64,000 nucleotides of DNA from Desulforamulus reducens MI-1 (lineage in GTDB: Bacteria; Bacillota; Desulfotomaculia; Desulfotomaculales; Desulfotomaculaceae): NCBI RefSeq assembly GCF_000016165.1, contig NC_009253.1:124001-188000 (forward strand), in the 5' to 3' direction. The position numbers and the translations under genes are program-made. Positions 1 to 8,189 of this stretch are shown here, in pieces (positions within the stretch are counted from its first letter, which is position 1; each line of letters starts with the position of its first letter). The notes under the pieces are model-generated. The model did no database searches. It was given only the letters and a program-made list of their open reading frames with translations, and was not told where the DNA came from.

Positions 1-1
1 T

Positions 2-505
2 GCCAGCAATGGTGGTAAAACTGCCAGTGCTGCCGAAGGGTTAGCCTATCACAAAACCCCTACTCCGTATATTAAGGCCAATATAAATGACCCAATGTCC
101 GTTCAAAATACTTTGCCGGATATAAAACAATGGACTGCCACCATTCCAGGCTATAAAGTGCGCGAAGCAGTAAAAAGTGTATCTGGTACCGATCCTGGCC
201 CCCTAACATCGGCCAGCATTGCGGAGAAAGGTTCTTCGGGTAGGGCGATAAAGATAAAAATTAATCAGACTATCATAGGAGGCCCTGCATTCCGTCTGGC
301 TGTGGGAAGCACAGAAGTCCGATCGATGTTCTTAACCAACGTAGCTGTCCAAAATGGTAGTCTTGTGCTAACCGGTAAAGGCTATGGTCACGGAGTTGGA
401 ATGTCCCAATGGGGTGCTAAGAATATGGCTGAACAGGGGACTTCACCGCAAGATATTATAAAGTTTTATTTTAAGGATATAAAAATTAACAAGCTATACG
501 ATTAA
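2..505 (+). CDS. SpoIID/LytB-domain protein (5' end outside window)
   Basis: The reading frame is open from the first bases of the window, so the N-terminus lies upstream; an internal ATG at 95 is not the start. The visible C-terminal 167 residues hold the end of a SpoIID catalytic domain: an SNGGKT segment at the window edge, then near the end the family signature GYGHGVGMSQWGA followed by a conserved MAEQG helix. SpoIID-type proteins are lytic transglycosylases that cut denuded glycan strands, in sporulation during forespore engulfment. Position ahead of yabP/yabQ fits a sporulation role. Whether this is SpoIID itself or a LytB-like paralogue cannot be decided from the fragment. Confidence 0.85.
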   Translation, partial: ASNGGKTASAAEGLAYHKTPTPYIKANINDPMSVQNTLPDIKQWTATIPGYKVREAVKSVSGTDPGPLTSASIAEKGSSGRAIKIKINQTIIGGPAFRLAVGSTEVRSMFLTNVAVQNGSLVLTGKGYGHGVGMSQWGAKNMAEQGTSPQDIIKFYFKDIKINKLYD

Positions 506-514
506 AAAACTCTC

Positions 515-548
515 AAACAACCTGCTGGCAACAGGTTGTTTTTCTTTT
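515..548 (+). terminator. Rho-independent terminator after SpoIID-domain gene
   Basis: A nine-base-pair stem (AACAACCTG / CAGGTTGTT, 516-524 and 532-540) is followed by a T-rich run, ten bases after the stop codon. It separates this gene from yabP. Confidence 0.8.
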
Positions 549-666
549 CTAAATTGAGAAAAAGCTGGTACACCTGTCTGCTCTTGTCATACCCCTGGGA
601 CGACAAGCATATATTTTTATCGTGGATATTACCGTGGTCGAAGTCCGCTGTGAACGGAGGGGTACT

Positions 667-951
667 GTGGAAGAATACGAAAAACATATTTTAAGTATTG
701 AGGGACGTAAGAAATTAAAGCTAGCAGGAGTACAGCACGTAGGTAGTTTTGATGAACAGGAGATAACCTTGGATACCAATATGGGGGTTCTGCAATTAAA
801 AGGGGAGGGAATGCATATCACCCATCTTAACTTGGATGAGGGTAGCTTGGTAGTGGAGGGTTATATCAATGGCTTAGAATACATCGAAGGGAAATCCACC
901 AAAGCTAATAAGGCCAGGGGAAAAAGTTTTATTAATCGAATACTTAAGTAA
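667..951 (+). CDS. yabP: Sporulation protein YabP
   Basis: Small spore-coat/cortex-associated sporulation protein of 94 residues, close to the usual ~100. The frame can be opened at GTG 622, but a GGAGGGG ribosome site at 657-662 sits just before GTG 667, giving the typical short N-terminus beginning MEEYEKHIL. The YabP pattern is visible: RKKLKLAGV, VGSFDEQEI, then two beta-rich repeats ending in VEGYINGLEY. yabQ follows after 16 bases and the pair is the normal yabPQ operon. In Bacillus the pair is transcribed in the mother cell; the molecular function is not established. Confidence 0.88.
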   Translation: MEEYEKHILSIEGRKKLKLAGVQHVGSFDEQEITLDTNMGVLQLKGEGMHITHLNLDEGSLVVEGYINGLEYIEGKSTKANKARGKSFINRILK

Positions 952-967
952 CACACTAAACGGACAG

Positions 968-1540
968 GTGGTGCAGCAATTGGTTCCCTTGCAGGATCAG
1001 TTTTATTATTTTATTTTAACAATTTTAATTGGTATGGTGGCGGGGTTCTGTTATGACCTGTACAAGGTAACCAGGGGTACTTTAAGGCTGCGAAAGATCG
1101 GGACCGCTCTGGGGGATATTTTTTTCTGGCTTATCCTTACAGGTGTAGTATTCATATTGCTTTTACTGGGAAACTGGGGCGAAGTTCGCCTCTATGTTTT
1201 ACTCGGTTTACTCTTGGGAGCGGTGCTTTATTTAAATGTTTTCAGTCATCTAACCACTACAATGATTCACAAGATTTTTAAGACACTTCGCCAGATATGG
1301 ATAGGAATATTAAAGACACTTTCCTTTCTGTGGAAAATGATCTGCCTGCCCTTTAAAGGACTATATCTGCTGGTGGCCCTTCCCTTGGGGTTTATTGTAC
1401 ACTTAATGGGGAAAACTGTTACGGTCAGTAAAAGAATTATGGCAAAATTATTTGGTGGACCCATGAAGAAGCTCAAAGGAGGTTTTTGGAAACGATTAGT
1501 GTCGATATTTCCTGTATTTGAATACAAAAATAAGAAATAA
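968..1540 (+). CDS. yabQ: Spore cortex biosynthesis protein YabQ
   Basis: Membrane protein of 190 residues needed in Bacillus for spore cortex formation. The N-terminal half has about three hydrophobic segments (roughly residues 10-28, 45-66 and 70-90), including the family motif GMVAGFCYDLYK; the C-terminus is basic and rich in Lys/Arg. Two successive GTG codons (968, 971) can start it and no strong ribosome site separates them. It is coupled to yabP and followed at once by a terminator, so the yabPQ unit ends here rather than running into the division gene as in Bacillus. Confidence 0.85.
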   Translation: MVQQLVPLQDQFYYFILTILIGMVAGFCYDLYKVTRGTLRLRKIGTALGDIFFWLILTGVVFILLLLGNWGEVRLYVLLGLLLGAVLYLNVFSHLTTTMIHKIFKTLRQIWIGILKTLSFLWKMICLPFKGLYLLVALPLGFIVHLMGKTVTVSKRIMAKLFGGPMKKLKGGFWKRLVSIFPVFEYKNKK

Positions 1541-1573
1541 CAGGACTATCGTCCTGTTTTCTCGTTTTTTTAA
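1541..1573 (+). terminator. Terminator of yabPQ
   Basis: The stem CAGGAC/GTCCTG (1541-1546, 1551-1556) starts at the stop codon of yabQ and is followed by TTTTCTCGTTTTTTT. Confidence 0.85.
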
Positions 1574-1666
1574 ATAATTTCTTTTTGATTTTTCACAAAA
1601 CAATCTGGTAAAAATTTGGGTTTGTAGTAAAATTGTAATGAAAACGTAGTAAATTTGTACACGCCC

Positions 1667-1697
1667 TGTGTATATCTTGTGGATAAACTGTGGATTC
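1667..1697 (+). promoter_or_regulatory. Three DnaA-box-like sites, 11 bp apart
   Basis: Three nonamers in the same orientation begin at 1667 (TGTGTATAT), 1678 (TGTGGATAA) and 1689 (TGTGGATTC). The middle one is a perfect DnaA box (reverse complement TTATCCACA); the others match at eight and seven of nine positions. The 11-bp step puts all three on one face of the helix. A further one-mismatch box in the other orientation lies at 1589-1597. The cluster ends 20 bases before the start of the next gene, where a bound protein would meet RNA polymerase. Confidence 0.6.
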
Positions 1698-1717
1698 CGG
1701 GTCGGGGGTAAAGTAGC

Positions 1718-1951
1718 GTGCAGTTGGAGATACGAGGAGCTGAAAAACTTAGTTTCCGGGAACGCCAGGTAGTAGCCCTTAAGGAAATGGGTTATTCTAC
1801 CGATAAAATTGCAGCCAAGTTAAACCTAAGTCCCAGTTCGGTTGCTACTTTGTTTAATCGTGCTAAATCAAAAGGATATCAGGTAGTTATTGTTATATCC
1901 GGAGATAGCCTGGGTTTGTTTGGGCCTGAGGAGGAGGAAATAGATAAATGA
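1718..1951 (+). CDS. Small sigma-70 region 4-like HTH protein
   Basis: Protein of 77 residues; residues 10-55 form a helix-turn-helix like sigma-70 region 4 or LuxR-type domains (LSFRERQVVALKEMGYSTDKIAAKL, split here as a scanning helix and a turn, then NLSPSSVATLFNRAKSKGY as recognition helix). There is no region 2, so it is not a complete sigma factor. The tail is acidic (EEEEIDK). GTG 1718 is the start; its stop overlaps the ATG of the downstream divIC-like gene (ATGA), so the two are translationally coupled. The DnaA-box cluster sits immediately upstream. The function is unknown to me; a DNA-binding regulator of the division gene or of sporulation entry is a guess. Confidence 0.65.
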   Translation: MQLEIRGAEKLSFRERQVVALKEMGYSTDKIAAKLNLSPSSVATLFNRAKSKGYQVVIVISGDSLGLFGPEEEEIDK

Positions 1952-2397
1952 TTTCCACTGGAAAAGGAAAGGTAACAGAACTTAGACTTCACAGTGACAA
2001 TCGAGATCCAGAGAAAACGGTCCGGCGGGGAAAAAAGAGCGGTAATTTTATGTTACTTCTTACCGTAGCCTGTGTTTGTTATATGGTTTTCTCACTGTAC
2101 AATCAGTTTACCCGCATGAATACCATGCAGAGTAGTATGAAAACCTTACAAACTCAGGTGGAAGAATTAAAAAACAGGAATGAAGCATTAAGGACTGAAA
2201 TTAAACAGATCAAATCTGAAGCCTATATTGAGCAAGCCGCCAGGGAGCAGTTAGGACTTGTCAAACCAGGGGAAACTTTGGTTGTCCCTACACAGCCAAA
2301 ACAGACAAGTACAGCTTCGGAGCAAAAAAAATCTTCTAAGTCTGAGGAAGCCGGTGCAGAGGCATTTGATATAAAGTATAAAAACATCTATGATTGA
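1948..2397 (+). CDS. divIC: Septum formation initiator (DivIC/FtsL-type)
   Basis: Bitopic division protein of 149 residues. A basic cytoplasmic tail (about 1-30) precedes one membrane segment (FMLLLTVACVCYMVFSLY, about 33-50) and an extracytoplasmic leucine-zipper-like coiled coil (about 60-95) ending in the family motif YIEQAAREQLGLVKPGE. The tail after residue 110 is low-complexity and Ser/Lys/Glu rich. DivIC pairs with FtsL and DivIB in the divisome. The place between yabPQ and the S1-domain gene is the same as in Bacillus. ATG 1948 overlaps the stop of the previous gene. Confidence 0.85.
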   Translation: MISTGKGKVTELRLHSDNRDPEKTVRRGKKSGNFMLLLTVACVCYMVFSLYNQFTRMNTMQSSMKTLQTQVEELKNRNEALRTEIKQIKSEAYIEQAAREQLGLVKPGETLVVPTQPKQTSTASEQKKSSKSEEAGAEAFDIKYKNIYD

Positions 2398-2413
2398 TTT
2401 AAAAGTATTCGTA

Positions 2414-2443
2414 TTGACACCTATAATACTATTACAATATACT
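2414..2443 (+). promoter_or_regulatory. Sigma-A-type promoter for S1-domain gene
   Basis: TTGACA (2414-2419) and TATACT (2438-2443) are 18 bp apart, 50 bp before the S1-domain start. Just downstream ACTTTTA and TAAAAGT (2441-2459) form an inverted repeat over the likely start point. Confidence 0.65.
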
Positions 2444-2493
2444 TTTATTAAGTAAAAGTTGGTTTGCCAATTAAGGAGGGCACTTGCAAGTAA

Positions 2494-2874
2494 ATGTCTT
2501 TGGAACAAGGAAGTATTGTAGAGGGAATTGTTACAGGGATCACCAATTTCGGTGCGTTTGTGGAGTTACCGGGAGGCCAGACCGGGCTAGTGCACATATC
2601 TGAGGTTGCCGAAGTCTATGTTAAAGACATTAATGAGTTTTTGAAGGTTAACGACAAAGTAAAAGTAAGGATTATATCGGTGGACCCGAAGGGGAAAATA
2701 GGTTTATCCATAAAACAAGCGAATCCCTCAGCTAACAGGGGTAATCGCAAACCAAAATTCCAACCTTCCTTCGAAGATAAGCTGGCCAAGTTTATGAAAG
2801 AAAGTGATGAACGGTTATCTGACCTTAAACGGCAGACCGATTCAAAAAGGGGCGGACGAGGCTCCAAGTTTTAA
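2494..2874 (+). CDS. S1 RNA-binding domain protein (YabR-like)
   Basis: Cytoplasmic protein of 126 residues. Residues 3-75 are one S1 OB-fold: GSIVEGIVTGITNFGAFVEL, then GLVHISEVAE and VKVRIISVDPKGKIGLSIKQ, each a hallmark of the fold. The C-terminal 50 residues are basic and low-complexity, ending in a KRGGRGSKF tail likely to help RNA binding. A strong AAGGAGG site precedes ATG 2494. The gene is next to divIC in Bacillus as well (yabR). Exact role unknown; ribosome or RNA association is the family expectation. Confidence 0.85.
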   Translation: MSLEQGSIVEGIVTGITNFGAFVELPGGQTGLVHISEVAEVYVKDINEFLKVNDKVKVRIISVDPKGKIGLSIKQANPSANRGNRKPKFQPSFEDKLAKFMKESDERLSDLKRQTDSKRGGRGSKF

Positions 2875-2884
2875 AAGGCAGTCT

Positions 2885-2917
2885 AATAAGCATTCCCTAT
2901 ATCAGGGAATGCTTATT
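2885..2917 (+). terminator. Strong hairpin terminator after S1-domain gene
   Basis: A perfect 14-bp stem (2885-2898 with 2904-2917, loop ATATC) ends in TTATTTGT. Confidence 0.8.
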
Positions 2918-2943
2918 TGTATGTAAAGACAGGAGGGTAAACC

Positions 2944-3834
2944 ATGCGTCTTGCCAGCATCGATGTCGGAACAAATTCAACACGTTTTTTGCTTGCAGAG
3001 GTCAATAAAAATCAATTATCCGTAAAGAAAAGTGGCCTCATTACCACACGATTGGGGCAGGGGATCAATGAAGGTAGACTATTACCCGAGGCCATGGAGA
3101 GAACTGTCTTGGCCATTGAAACATTTCTAGAGGAAATGGCAACCTTTAAACCCCAGGCAATTATGACAGCTGCCACCAGTGCAGTGAGAGACGCTTGCAA
3201 CCGGGATGAATTTTTACAATTGGTTTACGCAAGAACGGGTCTAAAAGTTAAGATTTACACAGGTGAAGCAGAGGCTGCTGCCAGTTATGCCGGCGTTCTT
3301 AGTGGGTTACCCATTGAAGAAAGCGCCACTGTGGTAATGGATGTGGGAGGCGGAAGTACAGAATTTATCTGGCAAGATCCGAAGGGGATTCATTATATCA
3401 GCCTTCCTGTGGGGGCTGTACGAATGACCGAAGGGGCCCACAGTGAAGAGCAGATAGAACAAATTATGGCGGAAACCCTAAACAAGGTTAAGGCACGGCA
3501 AGGGGAGGAATTTTCCCTGGTGGCGGTGGGCGGTACTGCCACTACCCTGGCAGCAATGTCCCTGGAATTAGTTCAATACCGTTCGGAACTTGTGCATGGG
3601 TTTTTTATATCCAGGGCAGAAATCCTTAGTTTATTAAAGCGTTTAAAGGAAGCGGGTCCCGAGGGAAGAAAAAAAATAGTTGGTTTACAGCCCCAACGGG
3701 CGGATATCATTACAGCGGGTGTCAGCATTGTAAGAAATGTGGTTGAGGCCTTGGACCTACCGGGATTGACGGTTTCCGAGAGTGATATCCTACACGGGTT
3801 AATTTTAGAACTATATCATAAGATGTCGAAATAA
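2944..3834 (+). CDS. Ppx/GppA-family exopolyphosphatase/pppGpp phosphohydrolase
   Basis: Protein of 296 residues of the sugar-kinase/Hsp70 actin-like fold, the short single-domain Ppx/GppA form. Visible motifs are the N-terminal phosphate loop IDVGTNSTRFLL (residues 6-17), AATSAVRDA (about 77-85), the second loop DVGGGSTEF (about 138-146) and the third glycine-rich loop AVGGTATTLA (about 196-205). It would hydrolyse inorganic polyphosphate and/or the pentaphosphate alarmone pppGpp. RBS AGGAGG precedes ATG 2944. It interrupts the divIC-yabR-spoIIE order seen in Bacillus. Confidence 0.9.
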   Translation: MRLASIDVGTNSTRFLLAEVNKNQLSVKKSGLITTRLGQGINEGRLLPEAMERTVLAIETFLEEMATFKPQAIMTAATSAVRDACNRDEFLQLVYARTGLKVKIYTGEAEAAASYAGVLSGLPIEESATVVMDVGGGSTEFIWQDPKGIHYISLPVGAVRMTEGAHSEEQIEQIMAETLNKVKARQGEEFSLVAVGGTATTLAAMSLELVQYRSELVHGFFISRAEILSLLKRLKEAGPEGRKKIVGLQPQRADIITAGVSIVRNVVEALDLPGLTVSESDILHGLILELYHKMSK

Positions 3835-3856
3835 AAACTGGAATAACCTACCAATA

Positions 3857-3889
3857 ATGACAGAAAATTTCCATCCCCTATACTATAAT
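3857..3889 (+). promoter_or_regulatory. spoIIE promoter with 21-bp spacing
   Basis: ATGACA (3857-3862) and TATAAT (3884-3889) are separated by 21 bp. Such over-long spacing is characteristic of Spo0A-activated sigma-A promoters of spoIIE and spoIIG in Bacillus. A TATACT at 3879-3884 with a 16-bp spacer is the ordinary alternative. I see no clean Spo0A box (TGNCGAA) beside it. Confidence 0.5.
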
Positions 3890-3922
3890 GAAGCAAAGCT
3901 GACAATGTAAGGGGTGGACTGG

Positions 3923-6397
3923 TTGTTAGAACGCACGGATATATATACCTACCAAAGGTCGGGTCGAGGTTCAGATAAAAAGAAAGAAACAAAATTTCGT
4001 AAGGGAGCAGTCAAGGCTAAAAAATTGGAAAATGGTGCAAAGGGTTTTTCATTAGCCTTTATTGGACGAGCCTTAACCAAAGAAAAAGTGCTGCTTTATG
4101 TACTGGGTTTCTTCTTAGGACGGGCGGTTCTTTTAGGGGAACTTTCTCCCTTTGGGAGCAGTTTTGTTTGTGCGACTGTCTGGTGCTTTGGTCCTTTACC
4201 ATTGGTGCCCCTGTCTGTTATTGGCGGGTTGTTAACTGTTTCCGCGGGCAGTCAGTTTTGGAGTCTTTCCATCATTGTTGTGGCGATTTTTTTTATCCTA
4301 TTATCGATAAAACCCCAGGTGAATAGACCAAAGATTGTACTGCCGGGGGTCGTTGTTGTTACAACCCTTACTGTAAAAAGTATTTTGATCAGCTTTCAAG
4401 GTCCGGCACTCTATCCATATATTACAGCCAGCTTTGAGTCAATATTTGCCGGGGTCCTTACCTTTATGTATCTGCAGGCCCTGGCTCCCTTTGCCAGGGG
4501 AACAATGACCCATCGTACCATGGGCGGAGAGACCGTTTTTTGTTTTTTATTGTTATTAGCAGGGGTCATTGCCGGGACTGGTGATCTGGCATATGACTGC
4601 CTGACCCTGCGGGGGATTCTTAGTCGTGTTGTTATTCTTTTAGGTGCTTTCCTGGGAGGGGCAGGAATAGGGGCTGCCACGGGAGCTGTAACTGGCGTTA
4701 TTCCGGGTCTAGCCTTTGTGGTTACACCAGCTATTGTAGGGGCCTATTCCTTTGCCGGGGTGGTGGCTGGAACTGTTAGGGGTTTCGGTAAATTAGCTGT
4801 GGCAGTGGGCTTTCTATTGGGAAACATTGTACTGGCTGTCTATGTATCAAATTATGGAGATCTTCGGGGTGTAATAACTGAAACAGCCATTGCCAGTGTG
4901 ATCTTTGTATTGTTCCCTTTGAGACTGCAGGAACGGATTATGGAACACTTGCCAAAGGCAAGGCAGGAAGCTGTACCGACAAGGCCGGTACAGGATAGCC
5001 GATTAAGGGAATTAACAGTGGACCGTATTCGTAATTGGGGAGCCATATTTACGGAACTATCAAGAAGCTTTGAGCAGGTTTCTAGTAATGTTCAGAAGAG
5101 TCAGGAGGAACATGGCCTGCAGCAATTATTTACAGAAGTTAGTAAAAAGGTATGCGAGGGTTGTGCTCTTTACCGAACTTGCTGGGAAAGGGATTTTTAT
5201 CGTACTTATCAGAATATGCTGGACATGCTTTCTACAGTTGAATTACAAGGGAAAATTACCATGGAAGATCTTTCTGATGACTTAAAAAAACGTTGTGCAA
5301 GGCTAAAAGAGATGTCGATCACCCTTACCTGCCTTTATGAAACTTACAAAGTAAATAAGTATTGGCATCAGCGACTGTTGGAAAGTAGAGAACTGGTAGC
5401 GGAGCAGCTTAAGGGTATATCCCAAATTATGGAAAGCATGTCCAGCGAACTAGAATTTGATGTGGAATTGGATGGAGAGATTGATGAGGCTCTTACGAAC
5501 CAGTTTGCTAAGATAGGAGTTCCAGTGCAGGATGTTTATACGTTACACAAAGAAGACGGGTTAATGGAAGTGGGTGTAGTAAAGCGGGCTTGCCGGGGAG
5601 AAATGGAATGCCGTTTTACCATTGCACCGATTGTTTCTAAAGTCCTAGGGAGGGGCTTTTATGTTGCCAGCACCAACTGTCAACTTCAAGGTGATAACGA
5701 TAGTTGCTCCTTTAAGCTTTATCCAGCTTTGAAGTACAGTTTAGACATAGGAGTAGCAAAGGTTGGCAAGGATGGTAATGCTGTATGTGGTGACAGCCAT
5801 TCCATCTTGCAATTAAAGGAAGGCCGTATGGCCCTGGTTCTATCCGATGGCATGGGCACTGGTCCTAAGGCCGCCAAGGAAAGCGGGACCATTATTTCTT
5901 TGCTGGAACACTTATTAGAGTCCGGTTTTAGTCAGGACTTGGCTGTAAAAACAGTAAACTCGATTATGATGCTAAGAACAGCCGAAGAAACCTTTTCTAC
6001 GGTGGATATGGCAGTTGTGGACCTATACAATGGAAATGGAACCTTTTTAAAGATTGGTGCCGTTCCCAGTTATATTATCAGAGGACGCCGGGTGGCAATT
6101 ATCAAAACCAGTGCTCTGCCGGTGGGTGTAGTGGAAAACTTGCAATTTGTTTCGGTGAGCAAAGGGTTGGAAGAGGGAGACCTACTGGTTATGCTCAGTG
6201 ATGGAGTGCTTGATGCTTACCGGGGTACCGATGCAGATCAAGATCAGTGGATCACCGGTATTTTACAGAATTTGGGCAAAATTGGTGCTCAGGAAGCCTC
6301 GGAGGTTATTATGGAACTGGCCCAAAGTACTGCCGGTGGAAGGATACCCGATGATATGACTGTAATAGTTGCTAGAGTCCTGCCTTCGGAAACATAA
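3923..6397 (+). CDS. spoIIE: Stage II sporulation protein E (serine phosphatase)
   Basis: Protein of about 824 residues, matching the family (~820). It starts best at TTG 3923, which has AAGGGGTGG at 3909-3917 in front; GTG 3914 lies inside that site. Residues about 65-330 carry roughly ten hydrophobic membrane segments. A middle region follows with a Cys cluster (CEGCALYRTC), and the C-terminal PP2C-type phosphatase domain (about 600-820) contains LSDGMGTGPKAAKES, TVDMAVVDLY and LSDGVLDA, the metal-binding aspartates. It dephosphorylates SpoIIAA to activate sigma-F in the forespore and binds FtsZ at the polar septum. Confidence 0.95.
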   Translation: MLERTDIYTYQRSGRGSDKKKETKFRKGAVKAKKLENGAKGFSLAFIGRALTKEKVLLYVLGFFLGRAVLLGELSPFGSSFVCATVWCFGPLPLVPLSVIGGLLTVSAGSQFWSLSIIVVAIFFILLSIKPQVNRPKIVLPGVVVVTTLTVKSILISFQGPALYPYITASFESIFAGVLTFMYLQALAPFARGTMTHRTMGGETVFCFLLLLAGVIAGTGDLAYDCLTLRGILSRVVILLGAFLGGAGIGAATGAVTGVIPGLAFVVTPAIVGAYSFAGVVAGTVRGFGKLAVAVGFLLGNIVLAVYVSNYGDLRGVITETAIASVIFVLFPLRLQERIMEHLPKARQEAVPTRPVQDSRLRELTVDRIRNWGAIFTELSRSFEQVSSNVQKSQEEHGLQQLFTEVSKKVCEGCALYRTCWERDFYRTYQNMLDMLSTVELQGKITMEDLSDDLKKRCARLKEMSITLTCLYETYKVNKYWHQRLLESRELVAEQLKGISQIMESMSSELEFDVELDGEIDEALTNQFAKIGVPVQDVYTLHKEDGLMEVGVVKRACRGEMECRFTIAPIVSKVLGRGFYVASTNCQLQGDNDSCSFKLYPALKYSLDIGVAKVGKDGNAVCGDSHSILQLKEGRMALVLSDGMGTGPKAAKESGTIISLLEHLLESGFSQDLAVKTVNSIMMLRTAEETFSTVDMAVVDLYNGNGTFLKIGAVPSYIIRGRRVAIIKTSALPVGVVENLQFVSVSKGLEEGDLLVMLSDGVLDAYRGTDADQDQWITGILQNLGKIGAQEASEVIMELAQSTAGGRIPDDMTVIVARVLPSET

Positions 6398-6402
6398 CCT
6401 AT

Positions 6403-6434
6403 AGAGAGAGGTGACCTGTTCACCTCTCTCTTTT
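6403..6434 (+). terminator. Terminator of spoIIE
   Basis: A perfect 12-bp stem (6403-6414 with 6420-6431) is followed by TTT. The next 260 bases to tilS hold no recognisable gene; they are purine-rich with scattered GGAAGG tracts. Confidence 0.85.
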
Positions 6435-6693
6435 AGGTTGTCAGGAAGTATAATACTTTCGATATGCATGAAGGAAGCTAGGGCAGGTACTGCACCGGAA
6501 GGAATCTGGGGTCCCTTCGGAATAAAAGCCAGCAAGGCATTCAAATAATTAATAAGGGATATATTGGGGAAAGATGCAAAGTATATATGATTAGGTCTAG
6601 GGAATATATCAATATTGAAAGGTAGGGAAGGAGATTATTGGAAGGTGTTGAAATTATACTACTAGAAAATAGAATTTTATAAGGAGCAAAGGT

Positions 6694-8112
6694 ATGGAGG
6701 TGTTAGAAAGAGTATACAATGAAATGACCCGGCACCGAATGGTTAAGAAAGGTCAATTGGTACTTGTGGGGGTTTCGGGTGGTCTAGACTCTGTTGTACT
6801 CTTGCATATTCTAAACTGTTTGAAAGAGGAATTAGGCATATCGTTGCATGTGGCCCACCTAAATCATATGTTTCGTGGGGAAGAAGCTACAGAGGATGCT
6901 TTGTTTGTTCAGGAACTATGTAGTAACTGGGGTATTCCCTGTACGGTGGAAAAAAGAAATGTTCCGGCCTATGCCCAAGCCAGGGGGTTATCCTCCGAGT
7001 TGGCAGCCAGAGAAGTTCGGTATCAGTTTTATGATGATGTACGGGAGGAAACCGGAGGACATAAGATAGCCTTGGCCCATCATGCCAATGACCAAGCGGA
7101 ATCAGTTCTGATGAATATGCTACGGGGCTCAGGCTTGAAAGGAATATCTGGAATAGCTCCTGTCAGAGATAATCTGTATATTCGACCGTTATTAAAACTT
7201 CTTCGTAGTGAGATTGAGCAGTATGGTCAACGAAAAGGACTTACATTTAGAATAGACAGCTCGAATCTAGAAGTTGTTTATCGTAGAAATAAATTAAGAC
7301 ATCAATTGATCCCGCTACTGGAAAAAGAATATTCACCGGGTTTGATAACCATTCTATCCCGTATGTCCGAACAACTGCGTGAAGAGGACGAATACATGGA
7401 AGAATTGGCTCGAAGAGGCTATCAAAAGGTACTGCTCATGACAGATGGCCCGGTATTGGATAGAAAGTCACTGATGAACCAACCATTGGTGCTTCTGCGT
7501 AGAATAATGAGAATTGCCTACCAGGAAGTAAAGTCAACAAAACAGGGTATAACCTTTGCTCATGTGGAGAATTTGATCAGCCATATTATGAGGGACGGTC
7601 CCGAAAGAATTATTGAAATGCCTGGGGCAGTGAAGGTTAGACTGACTCCAGATCTTTTAATCTTTGAGAGTGGTGGAGACATAGAACACCATCGGAGTAA
7701 GGAGATATACACCTTGGAGGTACCGGGAAGTGCTACTTTGGAGGAAGGAATTAAAATCACTTGCCAAATTGTTCGTAGAGATGAAATACCGATGGATCTC
7801 AAGGAGCTAGCTTCTACAATGGCTGCCATTGATTTTGACAGTATTTCAATGCCCCTAGAGGTAAGATTCAGGCAGGAGGGGGATGCCTTTGTCCCTTATG
7901 GTTTAGGGAAAAAGGTTAAGCTTAAAAAATTTATGATAGACCGCAAGATACCCAGGCATATTCGCAATAAAATTCCTCTGGTTGTTGAAAAAAAAACAGG
8001 ACGTATTATTTGGGTGTGCGGCATTCGATTGGCTGACCATATTGGAATAACAAGTTTAACAAAAAAAGTAATTCTACTTAGTCTAGAAAATGGGAATGAT
8101 AGTATTAGATAA
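6694..8112 (+). CDS. tilS: tRNA(Ile)-lysidine synthase
   Basis: Protein of 472 residues. The PP-loop ATP pyrophosphatase signature SGGLDS is at about residues 29-34, followed by HLNHMFRGEEA and HHANDQAESVLMNMLRGSGLKG, the N-type ATPase and substrate region. The TilS-specific C-terminal domain is present (about 380-465). It ligates lysine to C34 of tRNA-Ile(CAU), an essential decoding modification. RBS AAGGAGC precedes ATG 6694. In Bacillus hprT lies between tilS and ftsH; here it is absent and ftsH follows directly. Confidence 0.95.
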   Translation: MEVLERVYNEMTRHRMVKKGQLVLVGVSGGLDSVVLLHILNCLKEELGISLHVAHLNHMFRGEEATEDALFVQELCSNWGIPCTVEKRNVPAYAQARGLSSELAAREVRYQFYDDVREETGGHKIALAHHANDQAESVLMNMLRGSGLKGISGIAPVRDNLYIRPLLKLLRSEIEQYGQRKGLTFRIDSSNLEVVYRRNKLRHQLIPLLEKEYSPGLITILSRMSEQLREEDEYMEELARRGYQKVLLMTDGPVLDRKSLMNQPLVLLRRIMRIAYQEVKSTKQGITFAHVENLISHIMRDGPERIIEMPGAVKVRLTPDLLIFESGGDIEHHRSKEIYTLEVPGSATLEEGIKITCQIVRRDEIPMDLKELASTMAAIDFDSISMPLEVRFRQEGDAFVPYGLGKKVKLKKFMIDRKIPRHIRNKIPLVVEKKTGRIIWVCGIRLADHIGITSLTKKVILLSLENGNDSIR

Positions 8113-8189
8113 ATTGATAACAAATAACTGTTGTGGTAAAATATTCATTATCTTGGGACTATAGGGCCTTGCAGGGAGGAGTGACATTT

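Noticed and set aside
1667-1697. Chromosomal replication origin at the DnaA boxes
   Set aside because: There is no dnaA/dnaN nearby and no larger box array with an adjacent A+T unwinding tract; a regulatory cluster is more likely.
6468-6548. 26-codon ORF between spoIIE and tilS
   Set aside because: There is no ribosome site before its ATG and the upstream TATAAT has no properly spaced -35; I see nothing else to support it.
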